The position numbers were made by a program, and so were the translations under genes. The notes under the pieces are model-generated. The model saw nothing but the letters and a program-made list of their open reading frames with translations, ran no database searches and was not told the origin of the DNA. DNA of 64,000 nucleotides from Shimia ponticola (lineage in GTDB: Bacteria; Pseudomonadota; Alphaproteobacteria; Rhodobacterales; Rhodobacteraceae): NCBI RefSeq assembly GCF_007995215.1, contig NZ_VCDK01000005.1:248001-312000 (forward strand), written 5' to 3'. Positions 8,532-17,313 of this stretch are shown piece after piece (position 1 is the stretch's first letter; each line of letters opens with the position of its first letter).

Positions 8532-10112
8532 ATGGTTCAGGCATCTGAACTTTCGATCAATGAGGGCGCAAATGCGACCGCCATGGCGAATGCCATGTTC
8601 GGAGATGGCGTGCAGGTCATCGACGCCGATTACTTTGGCGACAACCGAAGCTCGGGTATCTTTTCGGGCGGCGACAACACTTCGCCGGGCGTGGTGCCCA
8701 GCGATACAGGCGTTATCCTGTCGACCGGTCGGGTCCGCGATTTCACCAACTCAAGCGGTCAATCGAACCAGTCAAACAGCCGTTCGGGAAACACGCAGGG
8801 CGAAAACAACAACGCCGACTTCAACGCCGCTGCAGGCCGCAGCACCTATGATGCGTCCTACCTAGACATCGACTTTATCCCCGACGGCGATACGATGACG
8901 ATGCAGTTCGTCTTCGCATCGGACGAATACCCCGAATACATCAACTCGGTTTACAACGACGTTTTCGGTGTTTGGATCAACGGCACTTACGTGAACGCCA
9001 CGCCCGGCAATGGGCAAACCTCGGTCACAAACATCAACTCGGTGAACACGCAGAACCTGTACGTGGATAACACGCAGGATCAGTACAACACCGAGATGGA
9101 TGGTTTCACCATCACGATGACGCTGACCATTCCCGTGAATGATGGCGATCTGAACACCATCCGGATCGGCATCGCCGATGCCTCGGACAGTTCTTATGAC
9201 AGTAGCGTCCTGATCGCGGGCGACTCGATCCAAACACGGGTCATCGCAGATGATGACAGCATGGATATCTTCGCCGACCAGACCAAGGTTCTGGACGTCC
9301 TGGCGAATGACACGATGCCAAACGGCGCGACGCTGACGATCACACATATCAACGGCAACGCTGTTTCGATTGATCCAAACACGGGTCTGCCCAATTCGGT
9401 CACGTTGTCGACTGGTGAAACAGTTACGTTGAACCCCGATGGCACGCTGTCGATTACAGCCGACAGCGATCTTGGCGACACGCTGTTCACCTACACGATG
9501 TCCGACGGGACCAACTCGGACACCGGCTATGTCACCCTGTCGACAATTCCCTGTTTTGTAGCTGGGACCCTGATCCTGACGGAAAACGGTGAAATTCCGG
9601 TCGAAACGCTCAACATCGACGATCTTGTGGTAACGCATGATGACGGGCTGCAACCTGTGCGCTGGATCGGCACGCGGACCATTCCCGCCGAAGGCGGTTT
9701 TGCCCCGATCCACATTGCTGAGGACGCGCTGGGCAAGCACCGCGAACTGATGGTGTCTCCGCAACACAGGGTGCTGATCCGCGACAGCCTCGCGCAACTC
9801 TTGTTCGGCGAAGAAGAGGTGCTGGTCGCTGCCAAGGATTTGGTAAACGACCGATCCATCCGCCGCCTTGAAGGCGGTGAAGTCACCTATGTCCACGTCA
9901 TGTTCGACCGCCACCAGGTTGTCTTTTCCGAAGGGCTGGCGACCGAAAGCTTTCTTCCGGGTCCTCAGACGAGGGACTGTTTTGATGCCGCAGTGATGGC
10001 CGAGATCTGTGCGATCTTTCCAGAACTCGATCCGGTGACGGGTCAGGGTTACGGGCCAGCTGCGCGTCGCACATTGCGCAAGTACGAAGCGCAAGTTTTG
10101 CTGTCAGCGTAG
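8532..10112 (+). CDS. Choice-of-anchor L / Hint domain protein, copy 1
   Basis: A 526-residue protein with no Sec signal. Residues about 10-240 form a choice-of-anchor-L domain; the hallmark segment is FVFASDEYPEYINSVYNDVF. A short Ig/cadherin-like strand-rich linker follows (about 245-337). The C-terminus is a Hint (hedgehog/intein) domain that starts PCFVAGTLI with nucleophile Cys341 and carries SPQHR (His412) as the second block. Family Hint domains self-process at this Cys. A paralogue with the same architecture is at 13799-15370. Eight bases downstream begins a Hint-like gene lacking the Cys. The absence of a signal peptide suggests type I export or another non-Sec route, but no transporter is nearby. 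Confidence 0.88.
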   Translation: MVQASELSINEGANATAMANAMFGDGVQVIDADYFGDNRSSGIFSGGDNTSPGVVPSDTGVILSTGRVRDFTNSSGQSNQSNSRSGNTQGENNNADFNAAAGRSTYDASYLDIDFIPDGDTMTMQFVFASDEYPEYINSVYNDVFGVWINGTYVNATPGNGQTSVTNINSVNTQNLYVDNTQDQYNTEMDGFTITMTLTIPVNDGDLNTIRIGIADASDSSYDSSVLIAGDSIQTRVIADDDSMDIFADQTKVLDVLANDTMPNGATLTITHINGNAVSIDPNTGLPNSVTLSTGETVTLNPDGTLSITADSDLGDTLFTYTMSDGTNSDTGYVTLSTIPCFVAGTLILTENGEIPVETLNIDDLVVTHDDGLQPVRWIGTRTIPAEGGFAPIHIAEDALGKHRELMVSPQHRVLIRDSLAQLLFGEEEVLVAAKDLVNDRSIRRLEGGEVTYVHVMFDRHQVVFSEGLATESFLPGPQTRDCFDAAVMAEICAIFPELDPVTGQGYGPAARRTLRKYEAQVLLSA

Positions 10113-10120
10113 GGGCAAGT

Positions 10121-11236
10121 ATGGGCTGGATCGGACTGTGTGACAGGATAGGAGCGGAATTCGATTTTGGCGGCCTGCCTCAGCTGGGCTCGAAGACGTC
10201 CGCAGCAGCATACCTGAACCGCCCCAAGACACCGCTTGCGACACGCGGCACGCTCATGCTCGAAGCCGAAATCCCGCATTTTACCGTGCGGCGGCGGTTG
10301 CTGGATTTTGAAGGTCAAACCCGCAATGGCGCAGGCCGGTCCTGTTTTGAAATCATCATCAAGATGCACACCAACGCGCAGCTAGAGGTGACATTACGCG
10401 TCGACGATCAGTCTTGGACCCGGCGGCTGAACGCTGACATTCGCGAACAGGGCCACACCGTTCGCGTCTCTTATGCATGGGACGCGGCAAGCCGGGCAGC
10501 CGTTCTCGGCCTTTATCAACCCGGAACGGGGCATTTGGATCAGGTTCTGATCCCCGCGCCACGTCCCATTCCCTGGGACGATCTGTCCGATCTGGTCCAA
10601 GGACGTCACTCGACCACCATCGAACCCGGCGTCGAATTTATCGCGCTGTCCGACCAGTTCGAGGCCATGGGCCCGATGCCGTCGATCACAGGACATACAA
10701 TTCTACAGACTTTGAGTGGCCCAAAGCCGATTTCAAAGGTGACACCGCAGGACGCCATCCAGTTGGAAGATGGTCGATACGCCCAGCCGTTGCGCCTATT
10801 GCGCCGGATGCTTCCCGCGCGCGGAAGCCTTGCACCTTTGCGGGTGTGTGCGCCCTATTTCGGGCTCAAGCGTGATTTCGAAGTCAGTTTCGCCGCACAT
10901 CTTTTGATGGCGGGCTCGGACGTGGAATACCTTCTTGGGTCCGAAGCGGTTCTTGCGCGGGCTGCACATCTTTTGGATGGGCGCTGCGTGACGCACGGGG
11001 CTGAGCGCACGCTCGTGCCGTACTATCAGGTGGTCTTCGACACCGTCGAAGTCATGCAAGGCCCCGTCGGCATCCAAAGCATGATCCTGCCCACCGCGTC
11101 CCCTAACAGCCTGACAGCCTCCACCACCCTTTTGGCGGACCTGCCTGATGGGCTGGCATTCGACCACGGAGATCTGCCGTTTCCGATGGCGCGGCGCTAT
11201 GAGATGGTAACGCTGAACGCCGCACGGGCAGCATAA
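10121..11236 (+). CDS. LamG-like plus degenerate Hint-domain protein
   Basis: A 371-residue protein starting 8 bases after the copy-1 Hint gene, so almost certainly co-transcribed. Residues about 40-140 look like a LamG/concanavalin-like beta sandwich (TLMLEAEIPHF and RVSYAWDAASRAAVLGLY). From residue 187 it can be laid alongside the neighbouring Hint domains: PSITGHTIL takes the place of PCFVAGTLI, so the nucleophile Cys is Ser188. SFAAHLLM replaces SPQHRVLI, AVLARAAHLL matches VLVAAKDLV, and YYQVVFDTVEV matches YVHVMFDRHQV. The fold is probably kept while Cys-based self-processing is lost. The assignment rests on this internal comparison. Confidence 0.75.
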   Translation: MGWIGLCDRIGAEFDFGGLPQLGSKTSAAAYLNRPKTPLATRGTLMLEAEIPHFTVRRRLLDFEGQTRNGAGRSCFEIIIKMHTNAQLEVTLRVDDQSWTRRLNADIREQGHTVRVSYAWDAASRAAVLGLYQPGTGHLDQVLIPAPRPIPWDDLSDLVQGRHSTTIEPGVEFIALSDQFEAMGPMPSITGHTILQTLSGPKPISKVTPQDAIQLEDGRYAQPLRLLRRMLPARGSLAPLRVCAPYFGLKRDFEVSFAAHLLMAGSDVEYLLGSEAVLARAAHLLDGRCVTHGAERTLVPYYQVVFDTVEVMQGPVGIQSMILPTASPNSLTASTTLLADLPDGLAFDHGDLPFPMARRYEMVTLNAARAA

Positions 11237-11245
11237 ACAAACCGC

Positions 11246-11590
11246 CTAGTGACGCTTTGGTGCGTCTTCGTAAAACGGGGTCATTTGGGCGATGATCACA
11301 CTGTTTTCGTCCAGCGCACGCTGCATCAGACCTTTTTCATCGTCGCTGATGTCGTGGCCTTCGGCCAAGCGTTCCTCCAGCGTACCATATCCCGACACAT
11401 CCAGCGGAGCGAGGTCGGCTTGTTTCAGGATGGCAACAGTCTCGCGGACGGCCTCAGCCTCATCCACGCCAGACGCATAGGCCATAAGCGCCGCCCCGGT
11501 TGATCCGTCAGGCAATCCATCCCCCTGTTTGCGGCCCACTTCGATGAGCAGGGTGTAAACGGAATGCGGTCTCTTGGTCTTTTCGGGCAT
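11246..11590 (-). CDS. Conserved-looking hypothetical protein (114 aa)
   Basis: A small soluble, acidic and mostly helical protein that I do not recognise. It has no signal peptide, membrane segment or metal-binding cluster. Sequence such as GVDEAEAVRETVAILKQADLAPLDVSGYGTLEER reads as real coding sequence with helix periodicity. ATG at 11590. It lies convergent to the degenerate Hint gene (9-base gap) and divergent from the receptor-channel gene. Confidence 0.6.
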   Translation of the reverse strand: MPEKTKRPHSVYTLLIEVGRKQGDGLPDGSTGAALMAYASGVDEAEAVRETVAILKQADLAPLDVSGYGTLEERLAEGHDISDDEKGLMQRALDENSVIIAQMTPFYEDAPKRH

Positions 11591-11743
11591 CGGTTTGGAC
11601 TATTTTCCTTGCGTCACGCTGATTTCAGCAAGTGGGACCCTAGTCAGGCTCGCACAAACCTGCCATGGAAAATACCACTTTGCGCCAATGGACCCTGCGC
11701 AAATGTGTTTGGTGGGGCATGGGTCCGGATATCAGAGGCAAAT

Positions 11744-12814
11744 ATGGGTCGTTTCTTTGGAGCGGGACGTGTTTTGTGGCTTATCAGCCTGCTGATGTGG
11801 CCAACAATTGGCATGGGCCAAAGCGATGCCTTGACCATCACGACCGTGTCCCGCGCGCCGTTTTCCATGCCAACAGCTGATGGTGGGCATACGGGTTTTT
11901 CCATCGAGTTGTTTTCTGAAATCGCAGCCGAGTTAGAGCGCGACGTTGTGTTTGATCGCAGGGATACCTTTTCCGACATGCTTGCCGCGGTTCAAAGCGG
12001 CACAGTCGAAGGGGCCGTCGCCAATATCTCGATCACCTCCGAGCGCGAAGCGGTCATGGATTTCTCGCAGCCGATTTTCCGAAGCGGCCTGCGGATCATG
12101 GTGCCTTTCTCCGAAGACCAAAGCGGGATCGCAGCTGCGCTGTTCACCCGGCAAATCGCGACTGTTGTACTGGCGGCGCTTGGCCTCTTGTTCGTTGTTG
12201 GCATGGTGATGTGGGTCGTTGAACGCAACAAACAGCCCTATTTCGACCGCCCGTTCAAGCAGGCGCTCTTTCCATCCTTCTGGTGGGCGCTGAACCTTGT
12301 GGTCAACGGCGGGTTCGAAGAGCGCGTACCGCAAAGCGCCATCGGTCGAGTCTTCTCCGTGATCCTCGTAGTGTCATCTCTTTTCATCGTGTCGATCTTT
12401 GTGGCCCAGATTACGGCAGCAACAACGGTTCAGGCATTGCAATCGTCGATCAACGACATCGACGATCTGAACGGCAAACGCGTGGGCACGATCCAAGGCG
12501 CAACCGCCGCCGCATTCCTGCAGAACGCGGATGTCCCATTTATCGCGTATGATGGTCTGGAACCGCTGATCGAAGCATTTGAAGCAAACACGCTCGACGC
12601 AGTGATCTTTGATGCCCCCATCCTTGCCTACTACACACAGCAAGAAGGTGCCGGGATCGGCAAACTCACAGGCAGGCTCTACCGGCCAGAGAACTATGGT
12701 ATCGCGCTGCCGACTGGCTCACCCCTTTTGGATGAGATCAATCAGGCATTGCTGAGATTGCGTGAAAACGGAACCTACGACGCGCTTCAACTCAAATGGT
12801 TCGGCGCGCCGTAG
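11744..12814 (+). CDS. Prokaryotic ionotropic glutamate receptor-like protein (ligand-binding domain split by a pore module)
   Basis: A 356-residue protein with a signal peptide (about 1-25). A periplasmic-binding-protein fold (SBP_bac_3 type) is interrupted by a membrane module, the GluR0 topology. First lobe about 28-125; M1 about 138-158; pore loop FPSFWWALNLVVNGGFEE about 176-193; M2 about 203-226; second lobe about 240-356 (NGKRVGTIQGATAAAFL). In potassium-selective GluR0 relatives the loop carries TVGYGD, here replaced by VVNGGFEE. ATG at 11744 is chosen because it begins a clean signal peptide, although the frame is open upstream. Neighbouring genes do not indicate the ligand. Annotation pipelines usually call such genes 'transporter substrate-binding domain protein'. 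Confidence 0.85.
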   Translation: MGRFFGAGRVLWLISLLMWPTIGMGQSDALTITTVSRAPFSMPTADGGHTGFSIELFSEIAAELERDVVFDRRDTFSDMLAAVQSGTVEGAVANISITSEREAVMDFSQPIFRSGLRIMVPFSEDQSGIAAALFTRQIATVVLAALGLLFVVGMVMWVVERNKQPYFDRPFKQALFPSFWWALNLVVNGGFEERVPQSAIGRVFSVILVVSSLFIVSIFVAQITAATTVQALQSSINDIDDLNGKRVGTIQGATAAAFLQNADVPFIAYDGLEPLIEAFEANTLDAVIFDAPILAYYTQQEGAGIGKLTGRLYRPENYGIALPTGSPLLDEINQALLRLRENGTYDALQLKWFGAP

Positions 12815-12836
12815 GGGGCTGGTTGCGAGGCCTGAC

Positions 12837-13664
12837 TTAGTCGCGCAGCAACTCGTTGATCCCGGTCTTGGAACGGGTGCGTTCGTCCACGCGCTTCACG
12901 ATCACCGCGCAATACAGGTTGATGCCGTTCTTGGACGGCATGGACCCTGCAACGACGACTGAATATGGCGGCACTTCGCCATACATGACCTCGCCGGTTT
13001 CACGGTCCACGATCTTGGTCGATTGGCCGATAAAGACGCCCATGCCAAGGACGGAGCCTTCGCGCACGATGCAGCCTTCGACGACTTCAGAGCGCGCGCC
13101 GATGAAGCAATTGTCTTCGATGATGGTTGGTCCAGCCTGCATGGGTTCCAGAACCCCGCCAATGCCGACACCGCCTGACAGGTGAACGTTCTTGCCGATT
13201 TGCGCGCAGGAGCCAACGGTCGCCCAAGTATCGACCATCGTGCCTTCGTCAACATAGGCACCGAGGTTCACGAAAGATGGCATCAGCACCACGCCTGGCG
13301 CGATAAAGGCCGATTTACGCACGACACAGTTCGGCACTGCGCGGAAGCCGGCAGCCTTCCACTGATTGTCGCCCCAGCCTTTGAATTTGCTGTCGACCTT
13401 GTCCCACCAGCCGCCGCCTTGCGGGCCACCGTCCTGCAGTTCCATGTCTTTGATGCGGAAACCCAAGAGCACGGCTTTCTTCGCCCACTGGTTCACGTGC
13501 CAGCTACCGTCGTCCTGCTTTTCAGCAACACGCAGCGATCCGCTGTCCAATGCGTTCAGCGTATCCTCGATCGCCTCCCGCGTTTCACCCGCTGTAGCGG
13601 ATGTGATCGTATCACGTGCCTCCCATGCGGCTTCGATAGCAGTCTCAAGCTGTTCATTCGACAT
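12837..13664 (-). CDS. dapD: 2,3,4,5-tetrahydropyridine-2,6-dicarboxylate N-succinyltransferase
   Basis: A 275-residue cytoplasmic trimeric enzyme that transfers succinyl from succinyl-CoA to tetrahydrodipicolinate in the DAP/lysine pathway. The C-terminal half is a left-handed beta helix of hexapeptide repeats ([40 protein letters not shown]). The N-terminus is helical. Length and motifs fit the family exactly. ATG at 13664; the 134-base region to the next Hint gene must hold both divergent promoters. It works two steps before DapE, which is encoded 4.5 kb away on the same strand. Confidence 0.96.
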   Translation of the reverse strand: MSNEQLETAIEAAWEARDTITSATAGETREAIEDTLNALDSGSLRVAEKQDDGSWHVNQWAKKAVLLGFRIKDMELQDGGPQGGGWWDKVDSKFKGWGDNQWKAAGFRAVPNCVVRKSAFIAPGVVLMPSFVNLGAYVDEGTMVDTWATVGSCAQIGKNVHLSGGVGIGGVLEPMQAGPTIIEDNCFIGARSEVVEGCIVREGSVLGMGVFIGQSTKIVDRETGEVMYGEVPPYSVVVAGSMPSKNGINLYCAVIVKRVDERTRSKTGINELLRD

Positions 13665-13798
13665 TTTCGCGATCCCGGTTTTGCTTCAGCGGCTGCGCTA
13701 TACCTTTGCGCCGCGAGATACTCAATCGTACCATATTTTTATTGCTCGCACTTTGACACTTACGCACCAACCGAGCTTTCGACTGGAGCGAAATACCT

Positions 13799-15370
13799 AT
13801 GGCTATTGCATCCGAACTGCCAATTAACACGACCGCCTCAGCCAAAGACATGGCAGAAGCCATGTTCGGAAATGGGATCAAGATTATTGATGCCAGCTAC
13901 ACCGGCGCAGCATCGGCGTCGGGCATATACTCGGATGCGGACGCAACAATCCCAGGTGTGGCGCCATCAGATACGGGTGTGATTCTATCGACTGGCAAAG
14001 CCGAAGACATCACCAACTCGTCGGGCGACGCCAACTCCGCATCAGACACCTCGACGGATCACGGCCTTGCTGGCGACTCAGACCTAAACGAAATCGCCGG
14101 CAGCAAAACCTATGACGCGGCCGTCTTCGAAGCCAAGTTCATCCCTGAGGGTGAGACCCTCACGATGCAAATCACCTTTTCCTCGGAAGAGTACCTTGAA
14201 TACGTCAACGCCGGATTCAACGACGCCGTTGGGGTCTTTGTGAACGGCGTTAAGGCGGAACTGGCCATTGGTGATGGCGACATCACGATCAACAACATCA
14301 ACACCGGCAGCAACGAAAACCTTTATCTGGACAACCCTGCCAACACAGACCCATTCAACACCGAGATGGATGGCCTGACGGTCACCTTGACCCTGAAAGC
14401 GCCGGTCGAAGCAGGGGCTGAAAACACGATCAAAATCGCCATCGCCGATGGAGGCGACGGGATTTACGATTCCAATCTTTTGATCGCCGGGGATTCTATC
14501 CAGACCGCCCTGATTGCCGAAGATGACGATTTCGAAATTGTCGGAAACACGACGGAAACGTTTGATGTCCTGGACAACGACGCGACAAGTGCTGGTGGCA
14601 CGCTGACAATCACTGCCATCAACGGTCAGCCTGTTAAGGCGGGCCAATCCGTCGAACTGCCCACCGGTGAAATCATCACGCTAAATGATGACGGCACCCT
14701 CAGCATCAAAGCCACGGATGAAGCGGGTACAGATGTATTCTCGTATTTGGTCGAGGACGAGAACGGGAATACAGACACGGCCTTCGTCAATCTGACGACG
14801 ACTGCACCCTGTTTTACACGCGGAACCATGATCGCGACCATGCGTGGCGAAATTCCGGTCGAGGCGTTGAAACCCGGGGATGCCGTCTTCACCCGAGACA
14901 ACGGCATGCAGGTTCTGCGTTGGACCGGGCAGTCGGTTCGCCCCCGTGAAGGCGCCAATGCGCCCGTGCGGATCGCCGCAAATAGCTTGGGTCACGAACA
15001 CCCATCCCTGGAGGTGTCTCAACAGCACCGCTTGCTAATTCAGAATCCAGAAGCCGAATTGTACTTTGGCACCTCCGAAGTACTGGTGAAGGCAAAGGAT
15101 TTGCTGGGACGACCCGGCGTGACCTTGGCTGAGGGGCCCGGAGACGTGTGTTACTTGCACCTGCTGTTTGACCGTCACGAAGTGATCTTGGCCGACGGCG
15201 TCTTTTCCGAGAGCTACCATCCGGGTCAACAGACCCTGAACAGCTTTGATGCCGGAACGCGCGAGGAGGTCCTTCGCCTTTTCCCTGATTGCGACCCGGC
15301 AACCGGCACAGGATACGGTCCTACAGCACGCCCAGTCTTGCGCAGCTTCGAGGCAAGCCTCGTGGCCTGA
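13799..15370 (+). CDS. Choice-of-anchor L / Hint domain protein, copy 2
   Basis: A 523-residue paralogue of the protein at 8532-10112, aligning over its whole length. Both start with ASEL and share AMFG, SDTGVILSTG, FNTEMDG/YNTEMDG, LIAGDSIQT and a C-terminal GYGP.AR. The choice-of-anchor-L hallmark is ITFSSEEYLEYVNAGFNDAVG (about 126-145). The Hint domain starts PCFTRGTMI with Cys338, and VSQQHRLLI is the second block, so the self-processing residues appear intact. No signal peptide. ATG at 13799 has GGAG about 10 bases upstream. The two copies are separated by dapD, the channel and the degenerate Hint gene, suggesting an old local duplication. Confidence 0.88.
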   Translation: MAIASELPINTTASAKDMAEAMFGNGIKIIDASYTGAASASGIYSDADATIPGVAPSDTGVILSTGKAEDITNSSGDANSASDTSTDHGLAGDSDLNEIAGSKTYDAAVFEAKFIPEGETLTMQITFSSEEYLEYVNAGFNDAVGVFVNGVKAELAIGDGDITINNINTGSNENLYLDNPANTDPFNTEMDGLTVTLTLKAPVEAGAENTIKIAIADGGDGIYDSNLLIAGDSIQTALIAEDDDFEIVGNTTETFDVLDNDATSAGGTLTITAINGQPVKAGQSVELPTGEIITLNDDGTLSIKATDEAGTDVFSYLVEDENGNTDTAFVNLTTTAPCFTRGTMIATMRGEIPVEALKPGDAVFTRDNGMQVLRWTGQSVRPREGANAPVRIAANSLGHEHPSLEVSQQHRLLIQNPEAELYFGTSEVLVKAKDLLGRPGVTLAEGPGDVCYLHLLFDRHEVILADGVFSESYHPGQQTLNSFDAGTREEVLRLFPDCDPATGTGYGPTARPVLRSFEASLVA

Positions 15371-15478
15371 TGGCCCGCAGCCCAGCAGGACAACCGCACA
15401 AACCGGCCTGAATTTCCCCCTTGCGCCCCACGCCTGCATCGTCAGTCTGAGCGCCCAGGATTTTCAGGAGATTTACTC

Positions 15479-16297
15479 GTGGCCGCAGCCAAGACACGCC
15501 TTCATTCCCTGCGTTCGTCGCACGAAGATCGGGAAACCGCACGGCACATTCCCGACACCCCGCAGACGCGATCACCAGCATATCGCCTGGCCTTTGCAGA
15601 TGACGACTTTCTGTGCCGGGATGAGTTGCGCCCTGTTCGGCTTCAGCTGGAGCTGTTGAAACCCGAAATGCTTCTTGACGAGGCAGGGGTCAGGTCGACG
15701 ATTGTCCTCTTCGGAGGCGCCCGCATTCCGTCGCCGGACAAGAAAGATACCGCGCGGACCAAGACGCTTGCTGAGTTGAGCAGCTTCTACGAAGAGGCCC
15801 GCAAGTTTGCCCACCTGATGACAAAGCGCTCGCTCGAAACCGGCGGGAGCGACGACGTGATCGTGACCGGCGGTGGCCCCGGTGTGATGGAAGCCGGCAA
15901 TCGCGGCGCGATGGAGGCCGGTGGCCGCTCAATCGGGCTGAACATTGTCTTGCCGCACGAGCAAGCGCCAAACGCTTATGTGACGCCCGAGCTGGCGTTC
16001 AACTTCCACTACTTTGCGCTGCGCAAGATGCACTTCCTTCTGCGTGCACGGGCGATCACCGTGTTTCCGGGCGGCTTTGGCACCATGGACGAGATGTTCG
16101 AGGCGCTGACCTTGATCCAGACACAGCGGATGGAGCGTGTCCCGTTCCTTCTGTTCGGGCGGGCGTTTTGGGAAAAGATCATCAACTGGGATGCCTTGTG
16201 TGACGCCGGCACGATCTCACCGGAGGACCTTGATCTGTTCAAGTTCGTGGAAACCGCGGATGAGGCCATGCAGATCATCGATACGTTCAAGGACTAA
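15479..16297 (+). CDS. LOG-family (TIGR00730-like) Rossmann-fold protein, putative cytokinin riboside 5'-monophosphate phosphoribohydrolase
   Basis: A 272-residue protein of the LOG/YvdD superfamily, which hydrolyses nucleoside monophosphates to base and ribose 5-phosphate. The diagnostic nucleotide-binding motif PGGFGTMDE lies near residue 198, and GGGPGVMEAGNRGAMEAG near 131 is the other conserved block. An N-terminal extension of about 75 residues makes it longer than the minimal LOG enzymes. The start is GTG at 15479, supported by CAGGAG about 8 bases upstream. The physiological substrate in bacteria is usually unknown. Confidence 0.85.
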   Translation: MAAAKTRLHSLRSSHEDRETARHIPDTPQTRSPAYRLAFADDDFLCRDELRPVRLQLELLKPEMLLDEAGVRSTIVLFGGARIPSPDKKDTARTKTLAELSSFYEEARKFAHLMTKRSLETGGSDDVIVTGGGPGVMEAGNRGAMEAGGRSIGLNIVLPHEQAPNAYVTPELAFNFHYFALRKMHFLLRARAITVFPGGFGTMDEMFEALTLIQTQRMERVPFLLFGRAFWEKIINWDALCDAGTISPEDLDLFKFVETADEAMQIIDTFKD

Positions 16298-16381
16298 CGG
16301 CAAAGACCTGCGCAGCCGTGGAACCTGATGGGGTGTGGTGCGTTTCGGCCATCGAACGCCCACAAACCGAAGGAGTGTCCA

Positions 16382-16702
16382 ATGGCCCGCGCAGGAACGA
16401 ATGGCAAAGCCAAACCAGACGACCTGAACCACGAAATCGCGGCTCTTCGCCAAGATGTCGAAGCCCTCACACAAGCTTTGACCGATATGGGCGAGGAAAA
16501 GGTGCAGGACATCACGCGCCGCGCGCAGGACATGGGTCGCAAAGTTAGCAACGGCGCCTCTGACATGGCCGTCCATACGGCTGAGGCTGTGCAGGCCGGG
16601 GCCAGCAATGCCCAGCGCATGGCCCGCGAGAACCCCGGCGCAACACTCGGGATCGCGGCGGGTCTTGGGTTCTTGATCGGTTACATGACAGCGCGCCGCT
16701 AA
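16382..16702 (+). CDS. DUF883-family (ElaB/YqjD-like) membrane-anchored protein
   Basis: A 106-residue protein with a hydrophilic helical body (about 10-80, long amphipathic helix EIAALRQDVEALTQALTDMG) and a C-terminal membrane anchor (GATLGIAAGLGFLIGYMTARR). This is the DUF883 pattern; E. coli relatives YqjD and ElaB are inner-membrane proteins that bind ribosomes in stationary phase. ATG at 16382 lies a few bases after AAGGAG. The stop TAA overlaps the ATG of the next gene, so the pair is coupled as in yqjD-yqjE. Confidence 0.85.
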   Translation: MARAGTNGKAKPDDLNHEIAALRQDVEALTQALTDMGEEKVQDITRRAQDMGRKVSNGASDMAVHTAEAVQAGASNAQRMARENPGATLGIAAGLGFLIGYMTARR

Positions 16703-17025
16703 TGTCGGTATTCCGTCACAAATTGGAGCGCGCCATGAAACGTGGCGCGCTTGGTGCTATTGGGGCCCTGTGCATCCTGACAGGCCTTGGCTTTTTGACA
16801 TGGGTTGGCTTTCAGTCACTTGCCGACATGTACGGCATCATCCCAAGCGGATTGATCTTTGGCCTGAGCTATCTGTGCCTCGGTCTGGGCCTCATGGTCT
16901 TGGCCAAGCCCGAAACACGGGATGATACATCACATGAACGCACACCGGCTGACGACATGACAGCTCTGATCACCGCTTTTGTAGATGGGCTTTCGAAAGG
17001 CCGCGCAGCGCGAAAACCGGACTAA
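16702..17025 (+). CDS. Phage holin family / YqjE-like two-helix membrane protein
   Basis: A 107-residue protein with two transmembrane helices (about 16-36 and 45-67) and a soluble tail. It directly follows the DUF883 gene with a TAATG overlap, the typical YqjD-YqjE arrangement, and belongs to the 'phage holin family' grouping by pattern only. There are no phage genes around, so it is not evidence of a prophage. The exact role is unknown. Confidence 0.75.
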   Translation: MSVFRHKLERAMKRGALGAIGALCILTGLGFLTWVGFQSLADMYGIIPSGLIFGLSYLCLGLGLMVLAKPETRDDTSHERTPADDMTALITAFVDGLSKGRAARKPD

Positions 17026-17038
17026 TCGGCCAAACAGG

Positions 17039-17251
17039 TTAGAGGATGCGGGACATCGGACATACCCGCTTGCGGTGCGGCAGAGTCACCAGAAAACCGC
17101 CGACGATATCATATCCCTTCATCGCCAGACGCCGCCCAAGATCATGGATACTGCGCGCCTCGCGGACATCCTTCGAGAGCAATTGAGTGATATGCAGGAT
17201 CGTCGCCGGATCAGCCTCTTCTGCGAGAGACGTAGACTTGGTGAACGACAT
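17039..17251 (-). CDS. Small hypothetical protein (70 aa)
   Basis: A 70-residue basic protein that I do not recognise (MSFTKSTSLAEEADPATILH...). Two helices are likely; no signal peptide or membrane segment is seen. The start at 17251 is supported by an excellent AGGAGGT five bases upstream, which argues for a real translated gene despite its size. Eight codons of open frame upstream are ignored for that reason. It converges with the holin-like gene, 13 bases away. Confidence 0.62.
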   Translation of the reverse strand: MSFTKSTSLAEEADPATILHITQLLSKDVREARSIHDLGRRLAMKGYDIVGGFLVTLPHRKRVCPMSRIL

Positions 17252-17313
17252 CGGCGACCTCCTGCTTGGACACATGAATATCGTGCCCGACGGCCGATGG
17301 AGATTTCGTTAAT

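Noticed and set aside
8862-10094. 410-codon frame antisense to the first Hint gene
   Set aside because: It has no recognisable motif and lies fully opposite a well-supported protein; likely a codon-bias shadow.
10359-10875. Several 60-130 codon frames overlapping the degenerate Hint gene on both strands
   Set aside because: All lack ribosome-binding sites and are Arg/Pro-rich, typical of out-of-frame translation in GC-rich DNA.
16702-17025. Holin-like gene as a sign of a prophage
   Set aside because: It is paired with a DUF883 gene as in yqjD-yqjE and no other phage gene is present.
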